Below the pieces are notes generated by a model. It saw nothing but the letters and a program-made list of their open reading frames with translations, did not search any database and was not told the origin of the DNA. Position numbers and translations under genes: made by a program. From contig CP051232.1 of the NCBI GenBank assembly GCA_017792445.1, positions 2,702,001 through 2,766,000 of the forward strand: a stretch of DNA of 64,000 nucleotides, written 5' to 3'. This stretch comes from Maritimibacter sp. Lineage in GTDB: Bacteria > Pseudomonadota > Alphaproteobacteria > Rhodobacterales > Rhodobacteraceae. Positions 23,150-31,631 of this stretch are shown piece by piece (positions within the stretch are counted from its first letter, which is position 1; each line of letters opens with the position of its first letter).

Positions 23150-24439
23150 TTAAAGACTATTTGCAAGTGCATCGGCGAAGCGCTTCAAACCGCGCCGTCC
23201 CGAAATACCACAAACGCTGAGCTCTACGGCCCGGATCAGAACACCATCTGCCACAGCTCTGGCAAATTCGGCTGCATGTCCAACCTCGTCTCTATGGGAA
23301 GGTGTCCCCTCCACTGGCCTTGGATAGACAAGAACCACCTCGGAAATCCCCGTTGCGCGGGAGAACGCGAGAGCTTCATAAATGTCCGCATTGGAAATCG
23401 ATGTGGCGGAGCGATCCACATGCCCCTTATATTTGGCATCTACGATAACCCGGCGCGATCCGGAAATATCGGCAATCGTAACGATAGCGTCGGGAACGAC
23501 GTTGAGCACCCTGACTGCCCCATCCTGCGTACGCGTCCCAAGCCTATTTGGTGACTGGAGCAGCACATTCTTGGGTAAGAGTGCATTGCGGAGAGATAGC
23601 GAAACGAGCTGCTCCCAAACCTGCCATGTCTGCATGACGTAGCCTGGCGCAAGAGCATTCTTCGGATCATAGGCCCCACCGAGACCCCGCAGGATGTCGA
23701 GAGAAAGATCAAATGTTGGTTGCCAAGCGCGCGAGCGGCTTGGCAGTCGTCGATCCTGCAGACGTGACGGCCTTTGCTGATGCGGCAGATGTTGCGCAAG
23801 ACGCTCAAGACGCACGCGGGTTTCGACGTCGGGAACAATGGGTGCAAGACCTGCCGCAGCCGCCCTGATTACCGCGTTGTAGGGATTTTCGCGGGTGAAC
23901 GACGTCACCGATTGCGGAAAGCCTTCCTCCGTCGGGACAAGTAAATCCTCGGGGTCAAACTCCCCTTCAATAGCAAACTCGCTGTGGGACAGGCGGCGAT
24001 AGGTTCGCAGCGGTCTGCGCTGGTTTTTCCAGTACATCTCGATCAGAGAGCGCCCGATCAGCGTCGCAAGATCAGAAGTCGCCCGGGCCGATGATTTCAG
24101 TCCCTCGTTGTCGAGTAGCCGCCCATGATGTGAAAGCGTGGCTAGAAGGAAGAAGTCCTCGCGCCATCCGGGTGCATTGCCGAGAAATTTAGGCGCAATT
24201 TCAAGCTCCAGACCTGACGCCAGGACAAGCAAACCCGCCACGTTCTGAAACTGAAAGCGGTCGGCATTAATGGATAGCGGAACGCTCTCCAGTCCGAGGA
24301 TGCCGCGCACACGGTCTCCGGCACGGAGCAAAAGCTCGCGCGCGGTGGACGCCGAAACATCGCTGCGCTTGGCAATTTCCTCGTGGAGAGCCGAAGGCTT
24401 CGCATACTCAATAGCTGTGAAGCGCTGCCACGGGCGCAT
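23150..24439 (-). CDS. McrC-like restriction nuclease subunit
   Basis: 429 residues with McrC layout: an N-terminal domain containing LELEIAPKFLG, a central helical domain, and a C-terminal PD-(D/E)xK nuclease with PDAIV near residue 316 and DAKYK at 334-338. In McrBC systems this subunit cuts DNA and works with a GTP-dependent AAA+ motor. The McrB-like gene lies 5 bp upstream. It is the last gene of a five-gene run that begins with a methyltransferase at 29381. Confidence 0.82.
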   Translation of the reverse strand: MRPWQRFTAIEYAKPSALHEEIAKRSDVSASTARELLLRAGDRVRGILGLESVPLSINADRFQFQNVAGLLVLASGLELEIAPKFLGNAPGWREDFFLLATLSHHGRLLDNEGLKSSARATSDLATLIGRSLIEMYWKNQRRPLRTYRRLSHSEFAIEGEFDPEDLLVPTEEGFPQSVTSFTRENPYNAVIRAAAAGLAPIVPDVETRVRLERLAQHLPHQQRPSRLQDRRLPSRSRAWQPTFDLSLDILRGLGGAYDPKNALAPGYVMQTWQVWEQLVSLSLRNALLPKNVLLQSPNRLGTRTQDGAVRVLNVVPDAIVTIADISGSRRVIVDAKYKGHVDRSATSISNADIYEALAFSRATGISEVVLVYPRPVEGTPSHRDEVGHAAEFARAVADGVLIRAVELSVCGISGRRGLKRFADALANSL

Positions 24440-24444
24440 GACGA

Positions 24445-25563
24445 CTAAACAGCCTTTTGGGACAGGGCGACGAACAGATCATAAACCTGCGAAGCATCAA
24501 TGCTTACCGGACCATTGATCATGGCACGGGGGGCATCCCCGAAGGACGTCTCTTCCAAGCTGTAGGGGTTTCCGGCAATGCCGCGATCTGCGTTCAAGAC
24601 GATGGCAGTTCCGCGTACATCACCGAAGAACGCTTCATCGATGTGATTTTTGACCGTCCGCCATGCTGTCGCAAAATGGGCAAGAGCGTCAGCCACGTTT
24701 GAGGGCTTGGCATTGTTGGCCATGAGCACGCCGTGACCAACCCTGAATTCCGGCCCTCGTCCGAGCGCAATTCTTTGGTTTATCGCATCGAACGCCTGGA
24801 TCGCAGCCTCGCTCACATCGTCTGCGGAACTCGGGCTCGGCGGCAAACTTGCCATCGGTGTCGCGGCAACACCGAAATGCGCCCGCAAGACCGAAGACTT
24901 GGGTTCCAGATTGAACGGAGCCCAACGCCGAAGGAAGGCTACATCCAGCGGCTCGACCGAGACATCCGCCTGGTTCATTGCTGCAAGAATGTAGAGCCGC
25001 GATGGAAAAGCATACTCGATCAGATCGCCGTCCACCGGATTGATCAAATCGAAGTACTGTGTTGCAGCCGTCCGCTTGCCGTCCGGCGCAAGGCGCTTAT
25101 CGGATTCGATGGCCACGATAGCTCCGCCGAATACTTGTACGGTCGGGCCGCGGTTAATCTCATCGATAATAAGGAGCGCCGCGCTGTCCGGCTGCTTTGC
25201 ATACTCACTGGCACGGTAGAGAATGCCTTCGGTAATTCTGAACGTGCCCGGCGGCGTGCCGACGCGTACGTCCGGCATCACGCCTGTCAGGAAATCCCGG
25301 TACTTGCTGGACTGATGAAGAACGCAGCGAAAGACTTTCCGGTTGGAGGACGTTCCGATTGCCCCTGGCAGGGTTGTCGTGGGCGTTGGCGGGATGGGGA
25401 CTGGCGCACCTGGTTGATGCGTCGGCGTGCTGGAGTGCCCCTTGGCTTCAAAGAGGCTCGCAACCTCGCTCAGCAGCATGGACTTGCCCGTGCCCGGCGG
25501 CCCCGCAAGCAGGACGTTGCGGCGGTTCTCAAGCAGGTCCAGAATGTCGTTGGCTTCAGACAT
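24445..25563 (-). CDS. McrB-like AAA+ ATPase/GTPase
   Basis: 372 residues. Walker A GPPGTGKS is at residues 21-28, Walker B LLIIDEINRG near 130, and a sensor/arginine-finger region AAMNQADVSVEPLDVAFLRRW follows, as in McrB. Unlike E. coli McrB there is no N-terminal DNA-recognition domain; the AAA+ fold starts almost at residue 1. Target recognition must come from another subunit, perhaps the 188-residue protein encoded just upstream (8-nt overlap). It should drive translocation for the McrC-like nuclease. Confidence 0.82.
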   Translation of the reverse strand: MSEANDILDLLENRRNVLLAGPPGTGKSMLLSEVASLFEAKGHSSTPTHQPGAPVPIPPTPTTTLPGAIGTSSNRKVFRCVLHQSSKYRDFLTGVMPDVRVGTPPGTFRITEGILYRASEYAKQPDSAALLIIDEINRGPTVQVFGGAIVAIESDKRLAPDGKRTAATQYFDLINPVDGDLIEYAFPSRLYILAAMNQADVSVEPLDVAFLRRWAPFNLEPKSSVLRAHFGVAATPMASLPPSPSSADDVSEAAIQAFDAINQRIALGRGPEFRVGHGVLMANNAKPSNVADALAHFATAWRTVKNHIDEAFFGDVRGTAIVLNADRGIAGNPYSLEETSFGDAPRAMINGPVSIDASQVYDLFVALSQKAV

Positions 25564-26122
25564 GTGGATATTGCTCTTTTGTTACCAAGTCTAGAAAGGC
25601 TGACTTGCACCCGTCGTCGAACCAATCCTGCGCAAACTTCTTGATTTTCGGGTCCCAGTTTTGGGTAAGAAGGCTCGTCTCGGTCGTGAAATACAGCCAA
25701 ATATCTCCATTGGCTTGCTGGAACATCATGAACACCGAACGACCGCCATTGGGATCGTTTTGGATCAAGCCATCAAGAGCAAACTCGGAGATGCGTGCTA
25801 TTCGGCATTCATTCGGGCGCGCATCTGTAGCAGGCCATATCTCCATCGTGGCGCTCTTATCGCCAGTCGGCTCATGCCAAGTGACAGTGCCGCTCAGAAC
25901 CTCGATTTGAGACGTGACCCCTTTTGCCCTGCGTGTCTTGGTTGTCTTGTTCGGGAACATGCGCTGGAAAAAAGGCAAGAACTCGGTTTCCGGTCGAAAA
26001 CGCAGATCGCGAGCGCCGCCCCCGCTGTCGGCGTCATTTGACTTGGCGATAAACTTCCGGCGATCTCCGTCTTCGATATTTTGAAGGAGAACCCGCTCAA
26101 TGGTCTGCGAACTACTGCTCAC
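25556..26122 (-). CDS. Unknown protein of the McrBC/methyltransferase cassette, 188 residues
   Basis: I do not recognise this family. It starts MSSSSQTIERVLLQNIEDGD and has an FRPETEFLPFFQRMFPN segment followed by mixed beta/alpha sequence (QIEVLSGTVTWHEPTG, DIWLYFTTE). It overlaps the genes on both sides (4 nt and 8 nt), so it belongs to the system. Its position before an McrB that lacks a recognition domain suggests a DNA-specificity subunit; this is inference only. Confidence 0.7.
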   Translation of the reverse strand: MSSSSQTIERVLLQNIEDGDRRKFIAKSNDADSGGGARDLRFRPETEFLPFFQRMFPNKTTKTRRAKGVTSQIEVLSGTVTWHEPTGDKSATMEIWPATDARPNECRIARISEFALDGLIQNDPNGGRSVFMMFQQANGDIWLYFTTETSLLTQNWDPKIKKFAQDWFDDGCKSAFLDLVTKEQYPHV

Positions 26123-28341
26123 CGGACAACCTCGTTGGATTTTTCTTGGATACTGCCGACGAACTCGGAGCTGACATAGGGTATAGCGCCGAGTTTGCGC
26201 GCGCGTTCTACACGCTGGGCGCTTTGTTCATTTCCCGTTTCTGCGTTCCGGAGCCAAGCCGAAATCAGGACGTCTTCTGTGATGGTGGACGATGTCTCGC
26301 CCTGTATTGCGGGTTGGCCGCGATCCAACAGAGGGAAGTCCCGCAACATGAGCCTTAGGTCATCCTCGGAATAACCATAGGCGCGTGCGACCAGAACGTC
26401 CGCTTCGCAGCGCAGTTCGGCAATGCGCCAGACATTCTCGAAGCCCGAATTTTTTGACTGATCAAGCTCATGCAATTTTCGGGCGACGCCAATCAGGCGC
26501 TGCGCAGGGAGTGAATTGATATCAAGGTTGGGGAGCCGAAGGGAGAGCAGGACAAAGTAATTTACAGTCGTCGTGACGATCCGCCGAAGCAGCCAATCGA
26601 AGGGAAGCGAGTTGACAATGGCAAGCCAAAGGAAAAGCCGATCATCCGATGGATCGTTGGGGAAAGAAACCGTCGGAACCTTGTTTCCGCAGATAACTTC
26701 TGGCGGGATCAACGCAGCCATCATAGACCGCTCGTTGGTTTGCCCTGTGATATCACAAAAGCCCACGCGCATGCGCCGAGAGCGCCGCGTGGCTTCTGCG
26801 GATGCCGCGCTCAACGGCAGCCAGAACTGTGGGGCGACTCGGCTTTGTCCTGGAGGGAGATTGTGCCAAACGGCGCTTCGTCCTTCACCAGAGACGTAAG
26901 ATTTGCACCCTAGACGGTGCGGCTGGACCATTCGGCCCTCAATGACCGGAAGGCATCCTTTTTCTGGCCGTTTAACGAAATGGCGGCGACCGTGCGTCAT
27001 ATCGATCTCACGACAAAACTCAGGATACCAAGGCGAATCCTCTGATGAGATCACCAGCCCGCCATTCTGCATTTTCTTGAACAGATGCCATTCCTCTGCC
27101 GAGCGCACCTCGGGAAGAGTAAGGTCGGAGCGCAAATGTTCGATATCCTTGAGTGCAAGACGTACCTGCGGTGCGGGTATCACGCGCTCGCTATCGGCGG
27201 TTGCATGGCCAATCTTCACTGCCGCGAGCGCCTTGCTGGAACTCGCCTTGCGGCGGTAATTCACAACAAGAAACTTAAACCGCGTGTCGATGGCGAAATG
27301 CCGTGCACGGTTTTCCATCACGGTGAAGGCAAGATCATCCGTACCCTCAACGAGCGCCCGCCGCAGAGTTTCAGTGCTGAGCGAGCGGATCAGACCTGCC
27401 GGAACCAAGAGAGCGCCGTGTCCACCTGCGCGCGTCAGCTTGTAGAGAAGCTCGGCAAAAGCGACGTAGAGATCAGGCTCGCCTTTCGCCAGGACAGGGT
27501 AGCGCTCAATGAGTGATCCCGCCATTGCGGCGCGCTCGGTTTTGGCTTCTTCGTACCCGGCTAGAGATTGCAGGCGGTAGCTCGTTCCGTAGTCGCGGGT
27601 TTCACCGTTCGCTTTGGCGTATTCATGCCTTGTCAGCTTGACCTTTTCCCAAGGTGGGTTCGCGATCACAACGTCAAAACCGTCCTTGCTTAACTCAAGC
27701 CAAGTGGCGTCAGGGGCAAGCAGGCTGTCTTGTGCTCGCCAGCGGGCGTACATCGTTGCGATGGCATCCAGGTCATCGGTGAGCGATGCTAGTGAAAGCC
27801 GAGTGCCACGTAGAGCGAGCGGTGAAAGATCGGCGGCATAAACGGACTCGCGAAGCCATTCGCTGGCCAGCAGGCGATCCGGTCCACAGGCTACGATGGA
27901 AACGGCTGTCAGCAATATCCCGGCACCGCAGGCCGGATCGAGAACCTTTGCCCCTTTCGTGAAATGCGCCTCAACGCTGTGAGCGAGATGCAGGGCTAGC
28001 CGAAAGTCCGTGTGATACGCACCGCTATTTCGCTGCTCACTGTGATCGAGGGCTTCCCGAGCCAGTGCGCTCAAGCAAAGTGAGGGGTGGATTCCGGTAT
28101 CATCCAACAGCTGGACAAGCGCTTTCGCATCGTCAAGCAGGCGCTCGGGCACCATCAAGGGTTTGATCGCGAACTTCGAGCAAAATGCGTGAAAATCAAA
28201 GCCACCAAGGCGGGCGGATGCTGCTTCCAAGAGTTGGAAGCGCAACTCATCGTTATTCCCGCGATAGCGTTTCAGGCATTGAGATATGTAGGCATCGGCC
28301 TTTGCAAGGCGCTTACCCTCAACTGTACTCGATGGTTTCAT
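26119..28341 (-). CDS. N6-adenine DNA methyltransferase (large, Eco57I/type IIG-like)
   Basis: 740 residues. Residues 107-111 (GAYHT) match motif X, DPACGAG at 135-141 binds S-adenosylmethionine, and NPPW at 228-231 is the adenine-methylation motif. The C-terminal half is long and variable, as in enzymes that carry their own target-recognition domain. No nuclease motif is evident at the N terminus, so it is probably methylation-only and protects the host from the McrBC-like nuclease. It overlaps both neighbours by 4 nt. Confidence 0.85.
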   Translation of the reverse strand: MKPSSTVEGKRLAKADAYISQCLKRYRGNNDELRFQLLEAASARLGGFDFHAFCSKFAIKPLMVPERLLDDAKALVQLLDDTGIHPSLCLSALAREALDHSEQRNSGAYHTDFRLALHLAHSVEAHFTKGAKVLDPACGAGILLTAVSIVACGPDRLLASEWLRESVYAADLSPLALRGTRLSLASLTDDLDAIATMYARWRAQDSLLAPDATWLELSKDGFDVVIANPPWEKVKLTRHEYAKANGETRDYGTSYRLQSLAGYEEAKTERAAMAGSLIERYPVLAKGEPDLYVAFAELLYKLTRAGGHGALLVPAGLIRSLSTETLRRALVEGTDDLAFTVMENRARHFAIDTRFKFLVVNYRRKASSSKALAAVKIGHATADSERVIPAPQVRLALKDIEHLRSDLTLPEVRSAEEWHLFKKMQNGGLVISSEDSPWYPEFCREIDMTHGRRHFVKRPEKGCLPVIEGRMVQPHRLGCKSYVSGEGRSAVWHNLPPGQSRVAPQFWLPLSAASAEATRRSRRMRVGFCDITGQTNERSMMAALIPPEVICGNKVPTVSFPNDPSDDRLFLWLAIVNSLPFDWLLRRIVTTTVNYFVLLSLRLPNLDINSLPAQRLIGVARKLHELDQSKNSGFENVWRIAELRCEADVLVARAYGYSEDDLRLMLRDFPLLDRGQPAIQGETSSTITEDVLISAWLRNAETGNEQSAQRVERARKLGAIPYVSSEFVGSIQEKSNEVVR

Positions 28342-29381
28342 GCGGCGGCGCGCTTTGCTTCCTTGGTCTTTTCGATGCAGAAAAGCAGCTCTCCGACGTC
28401 GGAGGCGGCTTTGCTGGCGGCTTTATTGGGACGATAGCGACCGATATTCTGGAGCGAATGAACGCTGAGCTCTCCGATACCAGCTAAAGAATCGGAAAGC
28501 GATTTGATCGGGACGTGACCTTCGGTGCTATAGGACAGGAAAATACGGCGAGCCGGAAGTTCCGAAATAAGGCGTTCGATAGCCTTCGCGGCCCTGACTT
28601 TATAGCAAAAGTCGGATGCTTTTTCTCGCCAGGGACGAATACCGCAGACCCCTTCAACTTGAGGCTCATCACCAAGGGCGATGGTTTCAAGAATGTGGTA
28701 ATAGGCTGCGTATTGGCGCTTGGTGTAGGGAGGATCGAGATAAACTGTATCCTCCGGCGCGCACGGCACCTGATGAACGTCCCGCGTGCTCATGGTCGCA
28801 TGCGGAGATGCTTGGCGATATTCGCCGGGCTCTATCACCAAGGCATCAAGCGATTGCCTCTGCCATTTGGACAGGAAGCAGCCATAGGTTCCGGCGGTGT
28901 TGGCAATACGGTTTGAAGCGCGCATCAAATCGGCAATGAGAACACGCTCTTCATGTGACGTGATCATATCGCCTTGCCGCCAGGCGCGGATTTTCTGCCG
29001 CATGCCATCGATCTTTTGAGCGTTCTCTTCGGTGAAATACATCCGGGAGACGTCGCAATGATCTGATGATGCCGGGCTGTACTCGCGCCAAATAAAGCCG
29101 CGTACGGGCGACGCTTCATTCAGAGCGGCGATTGCGTTGTGATAGCCCGAAAGCCCTGTAAAGGGGATGTCGGCTTTGGATGTCACCCGCGCGTAGGACA
29201 TGATGGCCGACGAAGCCAAGTGATCGTTCACGTGGACGGGCCAGCCAGCGCGAGACGCCGCTTCGGCCACAGCTCCCGTTCCAGAGAAGGCATCCACAAA
29301 CACACCGCCGTCGGGCGCGCCGATGTGATCGATGATGGCTTCCACGATGCGCGCCTTGGAGCCAATGTACCGGAATGACAT
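28338..29381 (-). CDS. D12-class adenine-specific DNA methyltransferase (Dam-like)
   Basis: 347 residues. MSFRYIGSKARIVEAI is the usual D12-class opening, FSGTG at 32-36 binds S-adenosylmethionine, and DPPY at 216-219 is the catalytic motif. It is the first gene of the cassette, so the operon holds two different adenine methyltransferases. AGGGAGA precedes the ATG. Its promoter must lie in the 878-bp non-coding region to the right, where the large RNA candidate starts in the opposite direction. Confidence 0.88.
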   Translation of the reverse strand: MSFRYIGSKARIVEAIIDHIGAPDGGVFVDAFSGTGAVAEAASRAGWPVHVNDHLASSAIMSYARVTSKADIPFTGLSGYHNAIAALNEASPVRGFIWREYSPASSDHCDVSRMYFTEENAQKIDGMRQKIRAWRQGDMITSHEERVLIADLMRASNRIANTAGTYGCFLSKWQRQSLDALVIEPGEYRQASPHATMSTRDVHQVPCAPEDTVYLDPPYTKRQYAAYYHILETIALGDEPQVEGVCGIRPWREKASDFCYKVRAAKAIERLISELPARRIFLSYSTEGHVPIKSLSDSLAGIGELSVHSLQNIGRYRPNKAASKAASDVGELLFCIEKTKEAKRAAA

Positions 29382-29717
29382 GCGTGCGGGTCTCCCTGCC
29401 TTGTTTGATTTTTGTTGTCATGCCGGGAAATGAGCGGGCTGGCATGGATCGTTTCTTAGCCCATGCAGACTGCTCAGGCGTTAATAGCGGTGGTTTGCTC
29501 GGTAGGATAAGGCGGCATGGACCTCGTGAAGGGGGTGATCGACTCCCGCCCAACATGGCACAGGCAGCCAGCCGGGAGCAATATCTTGTGGACTGGTGCG
29601 GAGCGAATGCACCCTCTGGTGGGGTGTTCGGCCCCCGCGAGCTGACGGCATCCAATCCGCGCAGGGTTGGTCAGGGTTCCAATGGGGCTCGAAGGCTCCT
29701 TGGTCGAAAGGATGGTT

Positions 29718-29754
29718 CCAAGGCAAGGGCAGCGGCGATGCGCTCCCTTCCTGG
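29718..29754 (+). ncRNA. Strongest single hairpin of the large RNA candidate
   Basis: CCA, bulged A, GG, bulged C, AAGGG, bulged C, AGCG, hexaloop GCGATG, then CGCT, CCCTT, CC, TGG. All 14 pairs are Watson-Crick, and the three single-base bulges are on the 5' side. Chance is a poor explanation for this. Confidence 0.75.
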
Positions 29755-30136
29755 TCTCGGGTGAAGCCCGTCTCCATGACATGGCGCGTATCCAAACTGC
29801 GGAAGGTTGGTCTCCATGACATGGTCTGGATGAAGTCCTCATGGGGGTATCGGTGGGAGCAGGAACGCTCCCCTGATTGGTGGTCAAGCGGGCAGCCGTT
29901 TGTGCATGGTTGAGGTGCAGGATGGAGAGGCACGTCTCCAAGCCCTGCGAGTGGTTCCAAGGGGTGCGATAGCCCCTGGTCTTCCTGAAAGGATCGATGG
30001 GTGCTGGGAGAGCGAAGTCTCCCGCGAGTGGTTGATCGGCGATACGATCTATGGCTCTGAAATGGGTTCAATGCCCAGGAAGAGTCACTGGCCGGGGGGA
30101 TGCAACGGGGGCGCGCAGCGGGACCCCTTGCCAAGC

Positions 30137-30209
30137 GCGTGGTACTACCACGCACAGCTTGCGTTCGCTCTTAACTCTGCCGCCATCATTCGGGGAGAGG
30201 TGGTAGTAC
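30137..30209 (+). ncRNA. Alternative-pairing segment near the 3' end of the RNA candidate
   Basis: Hairpin GCGTGG, loop TACTA, CCACGC is at 30137-30153. The ten bases GTACTACCAC (30142-30151) are also perfectly complementary to GTGGTAGTAC (30200-30209). The two pairings compete, or the loop pairs first, so this may be a switch or a pseudoknot. CGCTCT (30166-30171) and AGAGCG (30227-30232) could close the 3' domain. Confidence 0.5.
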
Positions 30210-30522
30210 AAGGTTTTCAGGTTCTGAGAGCGTTATGCCTCCATGCCGACGAAGAAGCCCTATGCCGCTGTTTTTTTGGCGAGCTTGGTTTCGGCCAACC
30301 ACGCTACCCAACGCCCTAGGAACTCTCGGTACCTTTCCTCGCTGATCCTCAGAATATTGAGCCGTTCCAGCTCGCCTATTCCAAAGCGACACTCGCCTTC
30401 GGCATGTTGGCATTGGGGCTTGCCGTACTTGCCGCTCACGAATGCGTACATCTTCACTGACCTGCTCCCCTGAAAAGTCCGCGGTTTGAGGTTAGCCTGT
30501 TCTCCACACGAGGAGACAGACA

Positions 30523-30789
30523 ATGCGGAAAAGCCGTTTCAGCGAAGAGCAGATCATTGGCATCCTGAAGGAGCACCAAGCCGGGATAGGCGCCAAGGAG
30601 CTCTGCCGGAAGCATGGCATCAGTGATGGCACGTTTTACAAATGGCGTTCGAAGTATGGCGGCATGGAAGTGTCGGAGGCCAAGCGGCTGAAGGCTCTTG
30701 AGGCCGAGAACGCGAAGCTCAAGAAGATGCTCGCGGAGCACATGCTGGATGTCGCCACGCTCAAGGAAATGCTGGGAAAAAACTTCTGA
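30523..30789 (+). CDS. IS3-family transposase OrfA
   Basis: 88 residues with the InsE/OrfA-type helix-turn-helix ([36 protein letters not shown]) and a C-terminal leucine-zipper helix ([20 protein letters not shown]). It binds the IS ends. A run of six A followed by C just before its stop (GGGAAAAAACTTC) is a likely -1 slippage site that joins it to OrfB. ACGAGGAGA precedes the ATG. Confidence 0.92.
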   Translation: MRKSRFSEEQIIGILKEHQAGIGAKELCRKHGISDGTFYKWRSKYGGMEVSEAKRLKALEAENAKLKKMLAEHMLDVATLKEMLGKNF

Positions 30790-30812
30790 AGCCCGGTGCA
30801 AGGCGACGAGCA

Positions 30813-31631
30813 GTGGACTGGGCCATGACAGAGAAGAGCTACAACCAGCGACGGGTCTGCGCTTTGGCCGGGGTTGATCCGCGCGTTTACAGGCGGCGAT
30901 CAACCAGACCTGCGGACACTGAGCTGCGAGAGAGGCTGAAGGAGCTGTCCAGCGAACGGCGTCGCTTCGGCTATCGGAGGCTGCACCTGCTTCTTGGCCG
31001 CGAAGGCTGGAAGGTGAACTGGAAGAAGCTCTACCGGATCTACCGAGAAGAAGGCTTAACAGTCCGTAAACGGGGCGGTCGCAAGCGGGCCCTGGGGACC
31101 AGGGCGCCCATGGCGATCCCGCAGGGGCCGAACCTCCGCTGGTCGCTGGACTTCGTGTCAGACAGCCTGTCCGATGGTCGCCGCTTCCGGGTGCTCTGCG
31201 TCATCGACGACTTCAGCCGGGAATGCCTGGCCGCGGTCGTGGACACCTCGCTGTCAGGGCAGCGCGTTGGGCGTGAGCTCGACAGCATCGCTCGAGTGCG
31301 CGGCTATCCCTGCATGGTAGTGAGCGACAACGGCACGGAGCTGACCTCGAACGCCATCCTCAAATGGCAGGAGGAGCGCCGGGTCGAATGGCACTACATC
31401 GCTCCGGGAAAACCGATGCAGAATGGCTTCGTCGAGAGCTTCAATGGACGTCTGCGTGACGAATGCCTCAATGAGCACCTGTTCGCCAATCTGCGCCACG
31501 CCCGCGACCTGATCGAGGCGTGGCGCGACGACTACAACCACCACCGCCCCCACACGAGCCTCGACGGGCTCACCCCGTGGGAGTATCACCAACGGTCAGT
31601 AGAGGACCAAACCCTGAACAGAGCTAGCTAA
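30813..31631 (+). CDS. IS3-family transposase OrfB (DDE catalytic subunit)
   Basis: 272 residues of the rve/DDE fold. The catalytic residues are in [15 protein letters not shown] and [13 protein letters not shown], and the C terminus [15 protein letters not shown] is standard for the family. It is in the -1 frame relative to OrfA and is normally made as an OrfAB fusion by frameshifting. No disruption is seen, so the element may be active. Confidence 0.92.
   Translation: MDWAMTEKSYNQRRVCALAGVDPRVYRRRSTRPADTELRERLKELSSERRRFGYRRLHLLLGREGWKVNWKKLYRIYREEGLTVRKRGGRKRALGTRAPMAIPQGPNLRWSLDFVSDSLSDGRRFRVLCVIDDFSRECLAAVVDTSLSGQRVGRELDSIARVRGYPCMVVSDNGTELTSNAILKWQEERRVEWHYIAPGKPMQNGFVESFNGRLRDECLNEHLFANLRHARDLIEAWRDDYNHHRPHTSLDGLTPWEYHQRSVEDQTLNRAS

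Larger units (their letters stand above)
29420..30240 (+). ncRNA. Candidate large ornate structured RNA (~0.8 kb)
   Basis: No gene fits here, but at least a dozen hairpins follow each other. The clear ones are 29531-29547, 29679-29703, 29718-29754, 29855-29872, 29917-29948, 29957-29979, 30006-30023, 30034-30049, 30055-30084, 30102-30131 and 30137-30153. In three stems one pair is G-U on the plus strand (A-C on the minus), so the RNA is read rightward, divergent from the methyltransferase. Hexaloops recur (GCGATG, GCGATA twice, GCGAAG, TCGAAG). Stems carry single 5'-side bulges, and GGTTCCA/TGGTC frame several. The ends are approximate. I cannot say whether it belongs to a known class such as GOLLD or ROOL. 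Confidence 0.7.

Noticed and set aside
29474-30155. Minus-strand ORFs of 155 and 224 codons across the RNA candidate
   Set aside because: Composition is proline/serine/arginine-rich without domain signals, they lack ribosome sites, and the sequence is better explained by base-paired stems.
29420-30240. Group I or group II intron, retron or CRISPR explanation
   Set aside because: No domain V-like hairpin, no reverse transcriptase or maturase, no regularly spaced identical direct repeats with unique spacers.
29420-30240. OMEGA/HEARO guide RNA of an IscB or TnpB nuclease
   Set aside because: No IscB, IsrB or TnpB gene is present in the window, and the structure is much larger than those RNAs.
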